Below, in pieces: positions 45,111-54,735 of a stretch of 64,000 bases of DNA. How positions within the stretch are numbered: position 1 is the stretch's first letter; the number at the start of each line of letters is the position of its first letter. The DNA lies in contig NZ_CAKZGO010000020.1 of the NCBI RefSeq assembly GCF_936916975.1, positions 62,001 to 126,000 on the forward strand, read 5' to 3'. The notes beneath the pieces were generated by a model. The model ran no database searches and was not told the DNA's origin. It saw only the letters and a list, made by a program, of their open reading frames with translations. The position numbers and the translations under genes were made by a program. The DNA comes from an uncultured Dongia sp. (lineage in GTDB: Bacteria; Pseudomonadota; Alphaproteobacteria; Dongiales; Dongiaceae).

Positions 45111-45158
45111 GTGCTCCAAGGCGTGCTCTGGGGTGTGCTCTGGGGCGTGCTCTGGGGC
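45111..45158 (+). repeat. Four 12-bp tandem repeats before the DUF1194 gene
   Basis: Four adjacent 12-bp units: GTGCTCCAAGGC, GTGCTCTGGGGT, GTGCTCTGGGGC, GTGCTCTGGGGC. They end one base before the GGAGG ribosome site at 45159-45163. A change in copy number by slippage would alter the leader but not the reading frame of the gene, whose ATG is at 45169. Confidence 0.85.
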
Positions 45159-45168
45159 GGAGGCAGTC

Positions 45169-45936
45169 ATGGTGCTGTGGCAGCGCGTTCTTATCGGCCT
45201 GGTATTGATCCCGTGCAGCTGGGCGATCCTTGGCATGCCCGCACGCGCCCAGGAAAATGCCCCCGCCGCCCCGGTGGCGGTCGATCTGGCCCTGATCCTC
45301 GCCGTCGATGCATCGGGCAGTATCGACCCCGCCGAGTTTCAATTGCAGAAAGAAGGCATCGCCGCCGCGATCACCAATGACGAGGTGTTGCAGGCGATCG
45401 GCAGCGGGCGCCACGACCGCATCGCCATCGCCCTGGTCGAATGGGGCAGTCCCGGCGGTGCCGCCATCGTGGTGGCGTGGATGTTTGTCGAGGACCGCGC
45501 CAGCGCCGAAGCCTTTGCCGTCACCCTGCTGGCGGCACCGCGCTCCCGGCAGAGCTACAATGCGCTTGGCGATGCCATGCATCTGTCGACGGCCTTGTTC
45601 GGGACCTGTGCCTGCAAGGCAACCCGGCGTGTCATCGACATCTCCGGCGACAATCCCGACAATCGCAGCAATGTGCCGGCACCCTTGGCACGCGATGCCG
45701 CGGTGGCGGCCGGCATCACGGTGAACGCCCTTGCGATCCTCAACAACGACACCGTCGGCGCCAGCGGTCGACCCTATCTGGTCGAGGTCTATGAACGCGA
45801 TGTGATCGGCGGTTTCGGCGCCTTCGTCACCACGGCCAACAGCCGCGCTGATTTTGCCCGGGCGCTGCGGCAAAAAATGATCCTGGAAATCGCCGCCGCC
45901 CCGCCGCCGCCCGTGACGGAAGCCGGTGTCGACTAG
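45169..45936 (+). CDS. Exported DUF1194 protein (VWA-like)
   Basis: About 255 residues. The start at 45169 has GGAGG five bases upstream and gives a Sec signal peptide (LIGLVLIPCSWAILGMPARA). The mature part is a DUF1194 domain, VWA-like: LALILAVDASGSIDPAEFQLQ carries the DxSxS metal motif, and RRVIDISGDNPDNRSN is typical of the family. Members are periplasmic and of unknown function, perhaps adhesion or protein-protein contact. Two cysteines lie close together (FGTCACKATRR). The upstream open frame through the 12-bp repeats is not likely to be translated as part of the gene. Confidence 0.88.
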   Translation: MVLWQRVLIGLVLIPCSWAILGMPARAQENAPAAPVAVDLALILAVDASGSIDPAEFQLQKEGIAAAITNDEVLQAIGSGRHDRIAIALVEWGSPGGAAIVVAWMFVEDRASAEAFAVTLLAAPRSRQSYNALGDAMHLSTALFGTCACKATRRVIDISGDNPDNRSNVPAPLARDAAVAAGITVNALAILNNDTVGASGRPYLVEVYERDVIGGFGAFVTTANSRADFARALRQKMILEIAAAPPPPVTEAGVD

Positions 45937-45946
45937 AAGGATGCGG

Positions 45947-46765
45947 CTACTGCGCCTGCCAGGTCTGAATGGCTTCGGCGATGAGGCCCTTCATGACCTT
46001 GTCCTGGGCGAATTTGTTCATTGCCTGGGCGAGCTTGCCGCGCAGGGCGCCAGTGTTGCAGGCGGAACGATGCGAGAAGGTAAGATAGAGGTCTTCGTTG
46101 CTGATCGACTGGTCCGCTTCCTTGAGGTCGTTGATGCCGAGCTGGGCCGCAAAAGCGCGTGCCGGCGCGTCTTCATAAATCACGTAGTCGGCCCGCGCAT
46201 TGGCCAGCATCTTCAAGGCGTTCTCCAGCTTGGAGACTTCCTCGATCGCGAGGTTCTTCTCGGCGTAGCGATCGAAATCCTCGCCGAAGCTGTTGTTGAT
46301 CACGGTGAGGCCGCTATAGCCGACCAGATCCGACCGTTGGCGATAGTCGATGGGGCTGTCGGGTCGTGTAATCACGACCGAACGTGTGGTCGCGATGATC
46401 GGGCGAATGTAATCCATGTAGTCCAGGCGCTGGACGGTCAGGAATGCGCCGGCGATCAGGTCGATATTACCGGCCTTCATTTCCTCCTGTACGCGCGCCC
46501 AGGTACCGATATAGCGCACCTCGATGGGGATGTTGATTTCGGCCGACAGGCGCGCCATCAAGGCGGCATTGGCACCAATCATGTGGCTCTGATCCTGCGG
46601 ATCGCGCCACAGATAGGGTGGATAGTCCGGGTTGCCCGATGCCACCAGCAACTTGCAATCCTCGGCCTTCGCCATGTCCATGAATGGCACCAGCGCCGCC
46701 CAGAATCCGACAACAAGCCAAGCCGGAAAACGACCTAGCCGATGGGGCCAGACGCGCGCTGTCAT
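45947..46765 (-). CDS. Periplasmic amino-acid-type solute-binding protein
   Basis: About 272 residues. Start at 46765 with AGGAG five bases upstream, giving a signal peptide (LVVGFWAALVPFMDMAKA). The mature protein is an SBP_bac_3-like two-lobe domain: KLLVASGNPDYPPYLWRDP, NAALMARLSAEINIPIEVRY, NIDLIAGAFLTVQRLDYMDY and VVITRPDSPIDYRQRSDLVG. No permease or ATPase gene is adjacent, so it could be an orphan binding protein, a signalling module, or serve a transporter elsewhere. Convergent with the DUF1194 gene (10 bases apart). Confidence 0.88.
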   Translation of the reverse strand: MTARVWPHRLGRFPAWLVVGFWAALVPFMDMAKAEDCKLLVASGNPDYPPYLWRDPQDQSHMIGANAALMARLSAEINIPIEVRYIGTWARVQEEMKAGNIDLIAGAFLTVQRLDYMDYIRPIIATTRSVVITRPDSPIDYRQRSDLVGYSGLTVINNSFGEDFDRYAEKNLAIEEVSKLENALKMLANARADYVIYEDAPARAFAAQLGINDLKEADQSISNEDLYLTFSHRSACNTGALRGKLAQAMNKFAQDKVMKGLIAEAIQTWQAQ

Positions 46766-47051
46766 GCCATCTCCTCTTGCCGCCATTGCTGCAAAACGTG
46801 GCTGGAAGGATAGGAAATTCAACGCCAAGCAGCAAACGATGATTCACGGAAGGCGATAGCCCACCCCGGAGAACCGCTGGGATCGCGATGATTGATTGAA
46901 TAATCCAGCGTGTCGATACGGTCGGGGTAGCACTGCGTTCATTGCACTGGCCGGGCCATCCCGTTTCAGGCAGTGTGCCGGCCGTCGATCGCCACGCCTC
47001 ATACTGCAACAAGCGCGGCCACCATCGGACTTCAGGCTGCGGAGCGTTTGC

Positions 47052-48227
47052 GTGACCCAATCTCCCGAATCCCCCGACGCCGACGGCATCAACTGGCGCA
47101 ATCTGATAGCCGCCTGTGCGGCCGTCTGTGTGTTCGCCTTCTCGCTGGGCGAGATGTTTCCGCTGCTGTCGCTCAACATGGAAAGCTGGGGCGTCGGCGA
47201 GGGCATGATCGGCCTCAACACGGCCATGGCGCCGGTCGGCATTCTCATCGCCGGCCTGCTGATACCCCGGCTGTCGCACATCTTCGGTCCCAAGCGCCTG
47301 GCCATCTTCATGGCCGGTGCCACGGGCATTTTATTTCTGCTCTACCCCACCTTTCCCAGCCTGTGGGCCTGGTTTCCGTTGCGGCTGCTGCAGGGCATCT
47401 TCGTCGCTACGCTGTTTGCCCTCAGCGAGGCCTGGGTGTTGGGCAATGCCAAAGGCGCCTATCGCGGCCGCGTGGTCGGCATCTATGCCACCAGCATCTC
47501 GGCGACGTTCGGTGTGGGTGCCGCAGTAGTCGGCTGGACCGGCATTCACGGCTATCTGCCCTTTGTCATCGGTGCCGCCGTTCTGTTCGCCGCGATCCTG
47601 CCGATCAGCCTGGTTTCCGACGACGCATCGGGCAGTGAAGACCGTCCGCATGTCTCGATGCTGAGCTTCCTGCCCAAGGCGCCGCTGCTGCTGATGGCGA
47701 TCTGCGTCCACGCCATGTTCGATGGCGGCATGCTGGGCTTCCTGGCGATCTACGGCGTGCGTCATGGCATGAGCGATTCCACCGCGGCGCTCACCATCAC
47801 GGCGCTGTCGCTCGGCAACGTCTTTTTCCAGATCCCGATCGGGTGGATCGCCGACCGCACGTCGAAACGCAGCACGATGATCGGCTGCTTCCTGATTGCC
47901 TCGGTTTGCCTGGCGCTGTTTCCGCTTGCCATTGCGACCAATTGGATCTGGCCCTTGGTGCTGGTTGCCGGCGCTGCCGGGTTCGGCATCTACACCGTGG
48001 GCCTGGCCGAGCTTGGCGACCGCTTCAGCGGCCCCGACCTTATCGCCGGAACATCCGCCTTTTCGACCATGTGGGGGCTGGGGGCGTTGATCGGCGCTGC
48101 CATCTGCGGCAAGGCCATGGATGTCTTTGGCCCGCACGGCTTCCCCGGCGTGCTGCTGGCCGTCTTCGTCAGCTTCATCGCCGTGCAGGCGGTGCGCTTC
48201 TATCGTGCTGGGCGTGCTTCAGCCTAG
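47052..48227 (+). CDS. MFS transporter
   Basis: 391 residues, about twelve transmembrane helices. The GTG start at 47052 has GGAG seven bases upstream; a longer frame upstream lacks a membrane protein pattern. MFS features include [40 protein letters not shown] and the inter-domain loop before [20 protein letters not shown]. The second-half motif [19 protein letters not shown] is an A-like motif. The substrate is not evident (YcaD-like group). Divergent from the solute-binding protein over 286 bases; its stop overlaps that of the convergent chemotaxis gene (CTAG). Confidence 0.88.
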   Translation: MTQSPESPDADGINWRNLIAACAAVCVFAFSLGEMFPLLSLNMESWGVGEGMIGLNTAMAPVGILIAGLLIPRLSHIFGPKRLAIFMAGATGILFLLYPTFPSLWAWFPLRLLQGIFVATLFALSEAWVLGNAKGAYRGRVVGIYATSISATFGVGAAVVGWTGIHGYLPFVIGAAVLFAAILPISLVSDDASGSEDRPHVSMLSFLPKAPLLLMAICVHAMFDGGMLGFLAIYGVRHGMSDSTAALTITALSLGNVFFQIPIGWIADRTSKRSTMIGCFLIASVCLALFPLAIATNWIWPLVLVAGAAGFGIYTVGLAELGDRFSGPDLIAGTSAFSTMWGLGALIGAAICGKAMDVFGPHGFPGVLLAVFVSFIAVQAVRFYRAGRASA

Positions 48228-50332
48228 GCGCTTTTGACGCCTTCGAGGAAGTGCTGCACGTGACGGCGCAGCTCATCGGATTTGTCGGTGAGTTCGCGGG
48301 CGGCATCCAGCACCTGCTGTGCCGCAACACCGGTCTGGTCGGCCGCCTGGTTGACGCCGGAGATGTTCTCATTGACGAGGTTGGTGCCGTCGGCAGCTTC
48401 CTGGACGTTGCGGGCGATCTCCTGCGTGGCAGCACCCTGCTCCACCACGGCGGAGGCGATCGAGCCCACGATCTCGTTGATGCGTGACACCGTGCCGGCA
48501 ATGGTGCGGATAGCGGTGACGGCTTCGGAGGTTGCCGTCTGCACGGCCGCGATCTGGCCGGCGATCTCGTCGGTGGCGCTGCCGGTCTGAGTGGCGAGGT
48601 TCTTCACCTCGGACGCCACGATGGCAAAGCCGCGGCCGGCATCGCCGGCGCGGGCCGCCTCGATCGTGGCGTTGAGCGCCAGCAGGTTGGTCTGGCCGGC
48701 GATGTTATTGATCAACTGCACCACAGCGCCGATCTTGTCGGCGGCCGCATAGAGTCCCTCGACCAGTTCATTGGTCGAATTGGCCTGTTGCGCCGCTTCG
48801 CCGGCGATGCGTGCACATTCATTGACCTGGCGCGAGATTTCCGAGACGGAGGAATTGAGTTCCTCGGTCGCCGACGCCACCGTCTGGACGTTCGTTGTTG
48901 CCTCTGCCGAGGCGGTTGCCACCGCACCGGCCCTGTCGGCGGTATCGGTGGCCGTTTCGGTCATCGAATTGGCAGTGCCCTGCATGCGCTGGGTGGCGTT
49001 GGCAACCGTCTCCAACACCTCGCGCACAGCGGTCTCGAAATGATCGGTGAGGTTGTTGATCTTCTTGACGCGCGCTTCGCGGCGTTCCTGCGACGCCTTT
49101 TCCTTGGCGGCAAGGTCGCGTGCCTGGATCATGCCGTCCTTGAACACGCCGACGGCCTGGGCCATCGCGCCGATCTCGTTGCGGAGGTCGGTGTCCGGGA
49201 TCACCACTTCAAGATTGCCGCGCGACAGCTCGCCCATGACGCCTGTCATGCGGCCGATCGGGCGCGACGTGACGCGGATGATCCAGAAGGCGATGCCGAA
49301 GCCGGCACCGAGACCGATGGCCAGCAGCACGATCATGACCATCTGCAGATCCTTGGCAGCCGCAATGGCGCTTTCGCCGTCGCTGGCCAGCAGCAAGGCC
49401 TGCCGGTCGACCAAGCCGCCACGACGAACGCCATCTTCACCGCGCGGACCGCTCAGCAGATCGAGAATGGCATTGGCTTGCGGCGTCACCACACCATTGA
49501 GCTGCTCCTGCGCCAGATTCCAGCTGGGCGATTTGCGGATCTCGATCATCTGGCCCGGCAGCGGCGTGAACTTCTCATGCGTGATGGTCAGTGACTTATA
49601 GGCGGATTTCTGCCCGATGGTGAACAGGGCCGTCATCTTCTCCAGTGTCTTCAAGCGGCTGGTGGTCACCTTCCAGTTCTTGTCGAACTCCTTCCGGAAC
49701 TGTTCGTTGCCGGTCATCACCAAGGCACGCAAGCTGGCCTGAGCCAGCGAGAAGGCATTGCGCAGATCGGAAAGGGCGATCAGCAGTTCTTTGCGCTCCT
49801 CGGTCGCGTCCTGCGCGAACTCCTCGTTCATCATGCCGGAGACGCTTTTGAGGATGGTCGAGATCAGCTTCTCGCCCTGCTCGTTCAGCATCTGCAGGGC
49901 CGGCTGTTCCTCCTTGCTGTTGGCAAGCGCCTCGGCCTTGTCCTGCGCCGCGGCGAAAGTCGCCAGCAATTCCTTGATCCTGGCCCAATCGGCCAAGTCC
50001 TGCTGATCCTGCCATGCGGCCGCCAACGCATCGATCTGCTGGACATTGCCGCCGATCTGCGACCACACATCGGCGCGGTCCCGCTTGAAGCCGTCGCTGC
50101 CGCTCAGCATCCAGTCGCGCAGGGCCGTGAGTGAGCCTTGGACGTTGGCGACCAGGGCGTTGCCGGCGGTGGTCATCGGCAGCCGTTCGGCCACCATGCG
50201 CTGCGTGATGTCGGCATTGCTGCGCACCTGCCAGAAATTGACGGCGATCACCACGACCAGCAAAGCGGAGACGCTGCTGAAACCAACCAGCAGCCAAGTC
50301 TTGATACGGATATTCGCCAGCCAATCGAGCAT
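48224..50332 (-). CDS. Methyl-accepting chemotaxis protein
   Basis: About 702 residues. Transmembrane helix at about 11-30 ([20 protein letters not shown]), a long helical periplasmic domain of about 280 residues, a second transmembrane segment ([20 protein letters not shown]), HAMP ([20 protein letters not shown]) and a C-terminal signalling hairpin with the conserved tip [20 protein letters not shown] followed by [14 protein letters not shown]. The periplasmic part is longer than a standard four-helix bundle, perhaps a double four-helix (HBM-like) sensor. Start at 50332 (GAGG upstream); an ATG at 50371 is an alternative. It relays an unknown signal to CheA coded elsewhere. Confidence 0.94.
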   Translation of the reverse strand: MLDWLANIRIKTWLLVGFSSVSALLVVVIAVNFWQVRSNADITQRMVAERLPMTTAGNALVANVQGSLTALRDWMLSGSDGFKRDRADVWSQIGGNVQQIDALAAAWQDQQDLADWARIKELLATFAAAQDKAEALANSKEEQPALQMLNEQGEKLISTILKSVSGMMNEEFAQDATEERKELLIALSDLRNAFSLAQASLRALVMTGNEQFRKEFDKNWKVTTSRLKTLEKMTALFTIGQKSAYKSLTITHEKFTPLPGQMIEIRKSPSWNLAQEQLNGVVTPQANAILDLLSGPRGEDGVRRGGLVDRQALLLASDGESAIAAAKDLQMVMIVLLAIGLGAGFGIAFWIIRVTSRPIGRMTGVMGELSRGNLEVVIPDTDLRNEIGAMAQAVGVFKDGMIQARDLAAKEKASQERREARVKKINNLTDHFETAVREVLETVANATQRMQGTANSMTETATDTADRAGAVATASAEATTNVQTVASATEELNSSVSEISRQVNECARIAGEAAQQANSTNELVEGLYAAADKIGAVVQLINNIAGQTNLLALNATIEAARAGDAGRGFAIVASEVKNLATQTGSATDEIAGQIAAVQTATSEAVTAIRTIAGTVSRINEIVGSIASAVVEQGAATQEIARNVQEAADGTNLVNENISGVNQAADQTGVAAQQVLDAARELTDKSDELRRHVQHFLEGVKSA

Positions 50333-50624
50333 CGACCTCAACCCCAGGTTTCGTGATCGCAAGAATGGCATGAGCGTAATGGGAAATTATTAACAGACTT
50401 CAGCATCCCCACATGCGCTGCCCCCTGGCGAAGGTGATTCAGAATTGGCGCATTCCGGGCGGCACTCTTGCCTGAAAGCGCCGTTAGCCAGCTGATTGGC
50501 CGACTCAGCTGTGCAGCAAGGTAAGCAAAATTCAGTATCAATATATAATGGTGTGTATGACAAAGCGATCCCACGGCAACTGCAGCTCGTATCGAGGTCA
50601 AGTTACGCACTGAAGGATCATGCC

Positions 50625-51137
50625 GTGTCCCCGACCGAATTTGCCCAGGCCGTCCGCCAGCATCGCGACATCCCGCTGACCGAGATCGGCCAATACCCCC
50701 ATCTCGCTGAAGCGTTGCAGGCCTGGCAGCAATCGGAAGGCCAGCGCGCGCCGCGCCAGGTTGACCCCCTGATCCTGCCCAAGGCGTTGTTGCCCTATGT
50801 GATGCTGCTGGACCTTGAAGACGCGCCGGCACGGCTGCGCGTGCGTCTTGCTGGAACCTATGTCTGCCAGAAATATGGCGGCGAGCTGAAGGGGCGGACG
50901 ACAGACGATTTCTTTTCACCGACGGATGCGCGTCATGTAGTCGATGCCGCGGTGAAGGTAGCAAACTACGGTATCCCGAGCCTGGCCGAGCGCACCTATG
51001 TCAATCTGGACGGCGGGTTGTGGTCTTATGTCCGGCTGATCGCGCCGCTGTCACGCAGCGGCACCAGGATCGACAGCTTCTTCAAGGTGCTCGACCCGGC
51101 GACGTTGCAGAATCAGACCGGCGAAAAAGCTGCGTAA
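50625..51137 (+). CDS. PAS_5-type PAS domain protein
   Basis: About 170 residues. The GTG at 50625 is chosen because AAGGA lies seven bases upstream; the open frame continues to a TTG at 50496. The protein matches the PAS_5 family of alphaproteobacteria, a single PAS-like domain: LPKALLPYVMLLDLEDAPARL followed by RVRLAGTYVCQKYGGELKGRTTDDFF and SLAERTYVNLDGGLWSYVRLIAPLS. Such proteins are often single-domain and of unknown role. It is divergent from the chemotaxis receptor, so a partnership is possible (inference). Confidence 0.8.
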   Translation: MSPTEFAQAVRQHRDIPLTEIGQYPHLAEALQAWQQSEGQRAPRQVDPLILPKALLPYVMLLDLEDAPARLRVRLAGTYVCQKYGGELKGRTTDDFFSPTDARHVVDAAVKVANYGIPSLAERTYVNLDGGLWSYVRLIAPLSRSGTRIDSFFKVLDPATLQNQTGEKAA

Positions 51138-51141
51138 CAGG

Positions 51142-51822
51142 CTATTTCGGCCCGTAACTGCGCAGGAAGACCTCGACGGCACCATCGACCACGGTGTTGG
51201 TGTCGAGCAGATCAGGATCGTCTTTCAAGTCGAGTAGAACCTTCATGTAGAGCGGACCGCGGACCATCGAGCAGAACTGCTCGGAAGCGAGACGCGGGTT
51301 GTCGATCTGCAGCAGGCCTTTCTCGACCGCTTCGGTGAGATATTTGGCGAGCAGGCGCTTGAAGGTGCGCGGGCCGGTCTCGTAATAGCCTTGTGCCAGA
51401 CCCGGAAAGCGCGGGCCCTCCGCTACGATTACCCGGTAGATCGCCATGGTGCGCGGCGCCATCAGAAATCCGGCAATGCTGTGCCCGATGCGCGTCAGGG
51501 CACTGCGCATATCCGGCGCATCGCGCACTTCCGGCATGGCATTCTCGGCATAAGACAGGCACGCCGCGCGCACGATGGCGACGAAGAGCTGTTCCTTGCT
51601 TTGGAAATGCGCATAGACCGTGGCCTTGGACACACCGGCAGCCTTGGCCACCTGATCCATGCTGACGGCACCAAAACCCTGTTCCGTGAACAGCTTGCTG
51701 CCCGCTTCCATGACCTGGGCGGCCTTGGCCGGCAATTCCTCGCCGGTTTCCGGATCGATCACATGGCCGAAGCAGCCGGCGCTGGGATCAGCAATTTCCA
51801 TTGATTTCAATTGATTATTCAT
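51142..51822 (-). CDS. TetR/AcrR-family repressor of the EmrAB-type pump
   Basis: 226 residues. The HTH at about 40-85 is AAQVMEAGSKLFTEQGFGAV, then SMDQVAKAAGVSKATVYAHFQSKEQLF. The C-terminal ligand domain (LARYLTEAVEKGLLQIDNPR-like segment, TetR_C) is complete. An N-terminal extension of about 30 residues precedes the HTH. It is divergent from the HlyD/DHA2 pair, and two palindromes lie in the shared 200 bases, so it very likely represses that pair and itself. Confidence 0.93.
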   Translation of the reverse strand: MNNQLKSMEIADPSAGCFGHVIDPETGEELPAKAAQVMEAGSKLFTEQGFGAVSMDQVAKAAGVSKATVYAHFQSKEQLFVAIVRAACLSYAENAMPEVRDAPDMRSALTRIGHSIAGFLMAPRTMAIYRVIVAEGPRFPGLAQGYYETGPRTFKRLLAKYLTEAVEKGLLQIDNPRLASEQFCSMVRGPLYMKVLLDLKDDPDLLDTNTVVDGAVEVFLRSYGPK

Positions 51823-51857
51823 GCGGTGCAGCCCATCCGGCGGTGCGTCATTATAAC

Positions 51858-51878
51858 TATACTGGTCGGTTCAGTTTA
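51858..51878. promoter_or_regulatory. Imperfect TetR operator, site 1
   Basis: A 21-bp imperfect palindrome centred on 51868, with outer arms TATACTG and CAGTTTA, close to the ACTGnnCGGTnCAGT pattern often bound by AcrR-like repressors. It lies three bases before a TTGACA (-35-like) at 51882-51887. Confidence 0.55.
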
Positions 51879-51881
51879 CCC

Positions 51882-51910
51882 TTGACATGTAGGGTCAGGC
51901 AAGCCAATTT
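51882..51910 (+). promoter_or_regulatory. Predicted promoter of the efflux genes
   Basis: A perfect TTGACA at 51882-51887 and CAATTT at 51905-51910, spaced 17 bp. The -10 match is only partial (4 of 6 to TATAAT at best). It falls between the two palindromes, where a TetR repressor would block polymerase. Confidence 0.45.
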
Positions 51911-51920
51911 CAACATCAAT

Positions 51921-51936
51921 TGAACTGTACAGTTCA
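51921..51936. promoter_or_regulatory. Perfect TetR operator, site 2
   Basis: TGAACTGT at 51921-51928 followed directly by ACAGTTCA at 51929-51936: a perfect 16-bp palindrome with no spacer. It lies just downstream of the predicted -10 and 89 bases before the HlyD gene start. The CAGTTCAGT end resembles the right arm of site 1. Confidence 0.65.
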
Positions 51937-52024
51937 GTCCAATCTGAGCGACCTCCCGCTGCAAACGATTGTCCTGCGCGACCGGCTCGGAATGGACCCA
52001 GAGATTAGAATGAGGAGTTATATC

Positions 52025-53116
52025 ATGCGCAAGATCATCCTGCGTTCCGTTGTCAGCGTTGCCGCCCTCGCTGCGGTATCCGGTGGCTGGTACTGGTGGC
52101 AGACGGCGCGCTTCCTGGAGACGACCGACAACGCCTATATCGAGGGCGACATCTCCATCATCAGCCCGCGCATCGAGGGCTATGTGGCCAATGTCGCGGT
52201 CGGCGACAACCAGGCGATTCGCGCCGGCGACGTGCTGATCACGATCGAGGATTCGGATTTCCGCGCCCATGTGGCGGAGGCCGCGGCCAATGTCGCCGGC
52301 ATGGAAGCGAGCCTCATCACCATCGACAGCCAGATCAATTATCAGAACGCCCGCATCGCGCAGATGGTCGCGTCGCAGCGCTCAGCCGAGGCCGAGCTCA
52401 ACCGCGCCAACCAGACCTTCAACCGCTACAAGAAGCTGGTCGCCGACAAGATCATCGGCACCCAGGAAATGGACGACGCCACCGCCGTGAAGCTGAAGGC
52501 TGAAGCCGAATCATCGCGCATCGCCGCCGAGCTGGTGGCCGAACGCGCACAGATCGGCGTGCTGGAAGCCAACCGCGCCGAAGCCACCGCCAAGGTCGCC
52601 GAAGCGAAGGCCGCCTTGATGCTGGCGCAGAACGACCTCGACAAGACCGTGATCCGGGCGCCGATCGACGGCGTCATCGGCAACCGTGCCGTCCGCGTCG
52701 GCCAGTTCGTGAGTCCCGGCACGCAGCTTCTCTCGCTGGTCCCCAACAATGTCCACGTCGTCGCCAATTTCAAGGAAACGCAGATCGGCCACATGCAGCC
52801 GGGCCAGAAGGTCGCGGTCGAGATCGACGCCTTCCCGGGCCAGATCCTGACCGGCACGCTGGATAGTTTCTCGCCAGCATCCGGCGCTGAGTTCAGCCTG
52901 CTGCCGGCCGAAAATGCCACCGGCAACTTCACCAAGATCGTGCAGCGCGTGCCAGTTCGTATCGCACTGCCCGCCAGCAGCCCGCTTCAGGGCCTGCTGC
53001 GACCGGGCCTCTCGGTCGAAGTTTCGGTCGATACCGCCTCGACCGCGGCACCGGCACTCGCCAATGCCGGCGGCTGGCTGTTCGGTGCCGCCAACGCGGC
53101 ACCTGACGCCAAGTAG
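52025..53116 (+). CDS. HlyD-family membrane fusion protein (EmrA-like)
   Basis: About 363 residues. Periplasmic adaptor that joins an inner-membrane drug pump to an outer-membrane channel. The start at 52025 has GAGGAG seven bases upstream. One N-terminal membrane anchor (ILRSVVSVAALAAVSGGWYW), a lipoyl half (TTDNAYIEGDISIISPRIEG), a helical hairpin (about 85-205) and the second half VIRAPIDGVIGNRAVRVGQF. It precedes the DHA2 pump by 77 bases and is divergent from the TetR gene. Confidence 0.93.
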   Translation: MRKIILRSVVSVAALAAVSGGWYWWQTARFLETTDNAYIEGDISIISPRIEGYVANVAVGDNQAIRAGDVLITIEDSDFRAHVAEAAANVAGMEASLITIDSQINYQNARIAQMVASQRSAEAELNRANQTFNRYKKLVADKIIGTQEMDDATAVKLKAEAESSRIAAELVAERAQIGVLEANRAEATAKVAEAKAALMLAQNDLDKTVIRAPIDGVIGNRAVRVGQFVSPGTQLLSLVPNNVHVVANFKETQIGHMQPGQKVAVEIDAFPGQILTGTLDSFSPASGAEFSLLPAENATGNFTKIVQRVPVRIALPASSPLQGLLRPGLSVEVSVDTASTAAPALANAGGWLFGAANAAPDAK

Positions 53117-53193
53117 GCCGCCCGCACCAGGCCGACACCAATATCTATCGGAAACGCGCAGCCGGTAACGGCCACGCGATAGGAGTGCTTGCC

Positions 53194-54735
53194 ATGCCCG
53201 AACGGGCGCTCACCAGTCGCGACTGGATCGGCTTCATGACCATGGTCGTGGGCATGTTCATGGCGATCCTGGACATCCAGATCGTCTCCAGCTCGATTAG
53301 CGACATTCAGGCGGGCTTGGCCGCCAGCGCCGATGAGGCGAGCTGGATCCAGACCTCCTATCTCATCGCCGAAGTGGTGATGATCCCGCTTTCCGGCTTC
53401 CTCACGCGCCTGCTGTCGACGCGGGTCCTGTTCACGCTCTCGGCCGCGGGCTTCACCTTGACCAGCGTGCTCTGTGCGCTGGCCTGGGACATCAATTCGA
53501 TGATCGTGTTCCGGGCACTCCAAGGCTTCATCGGCGGCGCGATGATCCCGACCGTGTTTGCGGCCGCCTATACCGTCTTCCCCGCCTCCAAGCGCAACAT
53601 GCTCTCCGTCCTGATGGGCCTGGTCGCTACCATGGCGCCGACCTTGGGGCCCACATTGGGCGGCTACATCACCGAGATTTCCAGCTGGCATTGGCTGTTC
53701 CTGGCCAATTTGCTGCCGGGCGCATTGGTCACCATCTCCGTCTGGCTGCTGGTCGATTTCGACAAGCCGGATTGGTCACTGCTGCCGGGCTTCGACTATA
53801 TGGGCCTTGCCTTCATGGCGCTGTTCCTCGGCTCGCTGGAATTCGTGCTGGAGGAAGGGCCGCGGGACGACTGGTTTGACGACCATACCATTTTCACCTT
53901 CGCCATCGTCGCAGGCGTCGCCGGTGTCGTTTTCCTGTGGCGTGTGCTGCGGTATCACCAGCCGATCGTCGATGTGCGCGCCTTTGCCAACCGCAATTTT
54001 CTCATCGGCTCGACCTTCAGCTTCATCATCGGCATCGGCCTCTATGGCTCGACTTACCTCATGCCGCTGTTCCTCGGCCGCGTACGTGGGTACAGCGCCC
54101 TCGACATCGGTACCGTGATGTTCGTGACCGGCGTCTTCCAGTTCATGTCGGCGCCGATTGCGGGGCGTCTTGCGAGCGTGCTCGATCCTCGGGTGATGCT
54201 GGGCTTCGGCCTCGCCTTGTTCGGCGCCGGCGCCTATGCGCAATCGTTGCTGACCTCGGAATGGGGCTTTGCCGAATTCTTCCTGCCGCAGGCGCTGCGC
54301 GGCTTTGCGCTGATGTTCCTGTTCATTCCGATCAATGCGGCGGCACTCGGTACCCTGCCGCCGGAGCGCATCAAGAATGCGAGCGGGCTCTATAACCTCA
54401 TGCGCAATCTGGGTGGCGCCATCGGCCTTGCCGCCATCAACACGGTGCTTAACGACCGCATGGCGCTCCATTGGACGCGCCTGGTCGAGAACATGCCGGC
54501 AGGCGACCCCGTCGTGCAGAGTTTCCTCGCCCAGGCTCGCGCCGGCATGTCGTCAGCCATGGGTGCCGCCAGCGACAACGCCGCCATCAAATTACTCGGC
54601 AACACCGTCTATAAGCAGGCGGAAGTGCTGACCATGGCGGATGCCCAGTTCCTGATGGGTGCCATCTTCATCTGTGGCCTGCTGCTGGTGCCCTTCCTTC
54701 GCAAACCGCGCGCCGCCGTCGTCGCGGATCACTGA
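53194..54735 (+). CDS. DHA2-family MFS multidrug exporter (EmrB-like)
   Basis: About 513 residues, fourteen predicted transmembrane helices, the DHA2 number. Family motifs: GMFMAILDIQIVSSSISDIQ (start), ADEASWIQTSYLIAEVVMIP, FRALQGFIGGAMIPTVFAAA, ATMAPTLGPTLGGYI (motif C, antiporter) and LYNLMRNLGGAIGLAAINTV near the end. The start at 53194 has AGGAG eight bases upstream. It works with the HlyD protein directly upstream; the substrate is unknown. The stop overlaps that of the convergent guaD by seven bases. Confidence 0.94.
   Translation: MPERALTSRDWIGFMTMVVGMFMAILDIQIVSSSISDIQAGLAASADEASWIQTSYLIAEVVMIPLSGFLTRLLSTRVLFTLSAAGFTLTSVLCALAWDINSMIVFRALQGFIGGAMIPTVFAAAYTVFPASKRNMLSVLMGLVATMAPTLGPTLGGYITEISSWHWLFLANLLPGALVTISVWLLVDFDKPDWSLLPGFDYMGLAFMALFLGSLEFVLEEGPRDDWFDDHTIFTFAIVAGVAGVVFLWRVLRYHQPIVDVRAFANRNFLIGSTFSFIIGIGLYGSTYLMPLFLGRVRGYSALDIGTVMFVTGVFQFMSAPIAGRLASVLDPRVMLGFGLALFGAGAYAQSLLTSEWGFAEFFLPQALRGFALMFLFIPINAAALGTLPPERIKNASGLYNLMRNLGGAIGLAAINTVLNDRMALHWTRLVENMPAGDPVVQSFLAQARAGMSSAMGAASDNAAIKLLGNTVYKQAEVLTMADAQFLMGAIFICGLLLVPFLRKPRAAVVADH

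Noticed and set aside
45094-45168. Extension of the DUF1194 protein upstream through the 12-bp repeats, giving a Cys-rich N terminus.
   Set aside because: GGAGG stands five bases before the ATG at 45169, and the signal peptide begins there; the extension would bury it.
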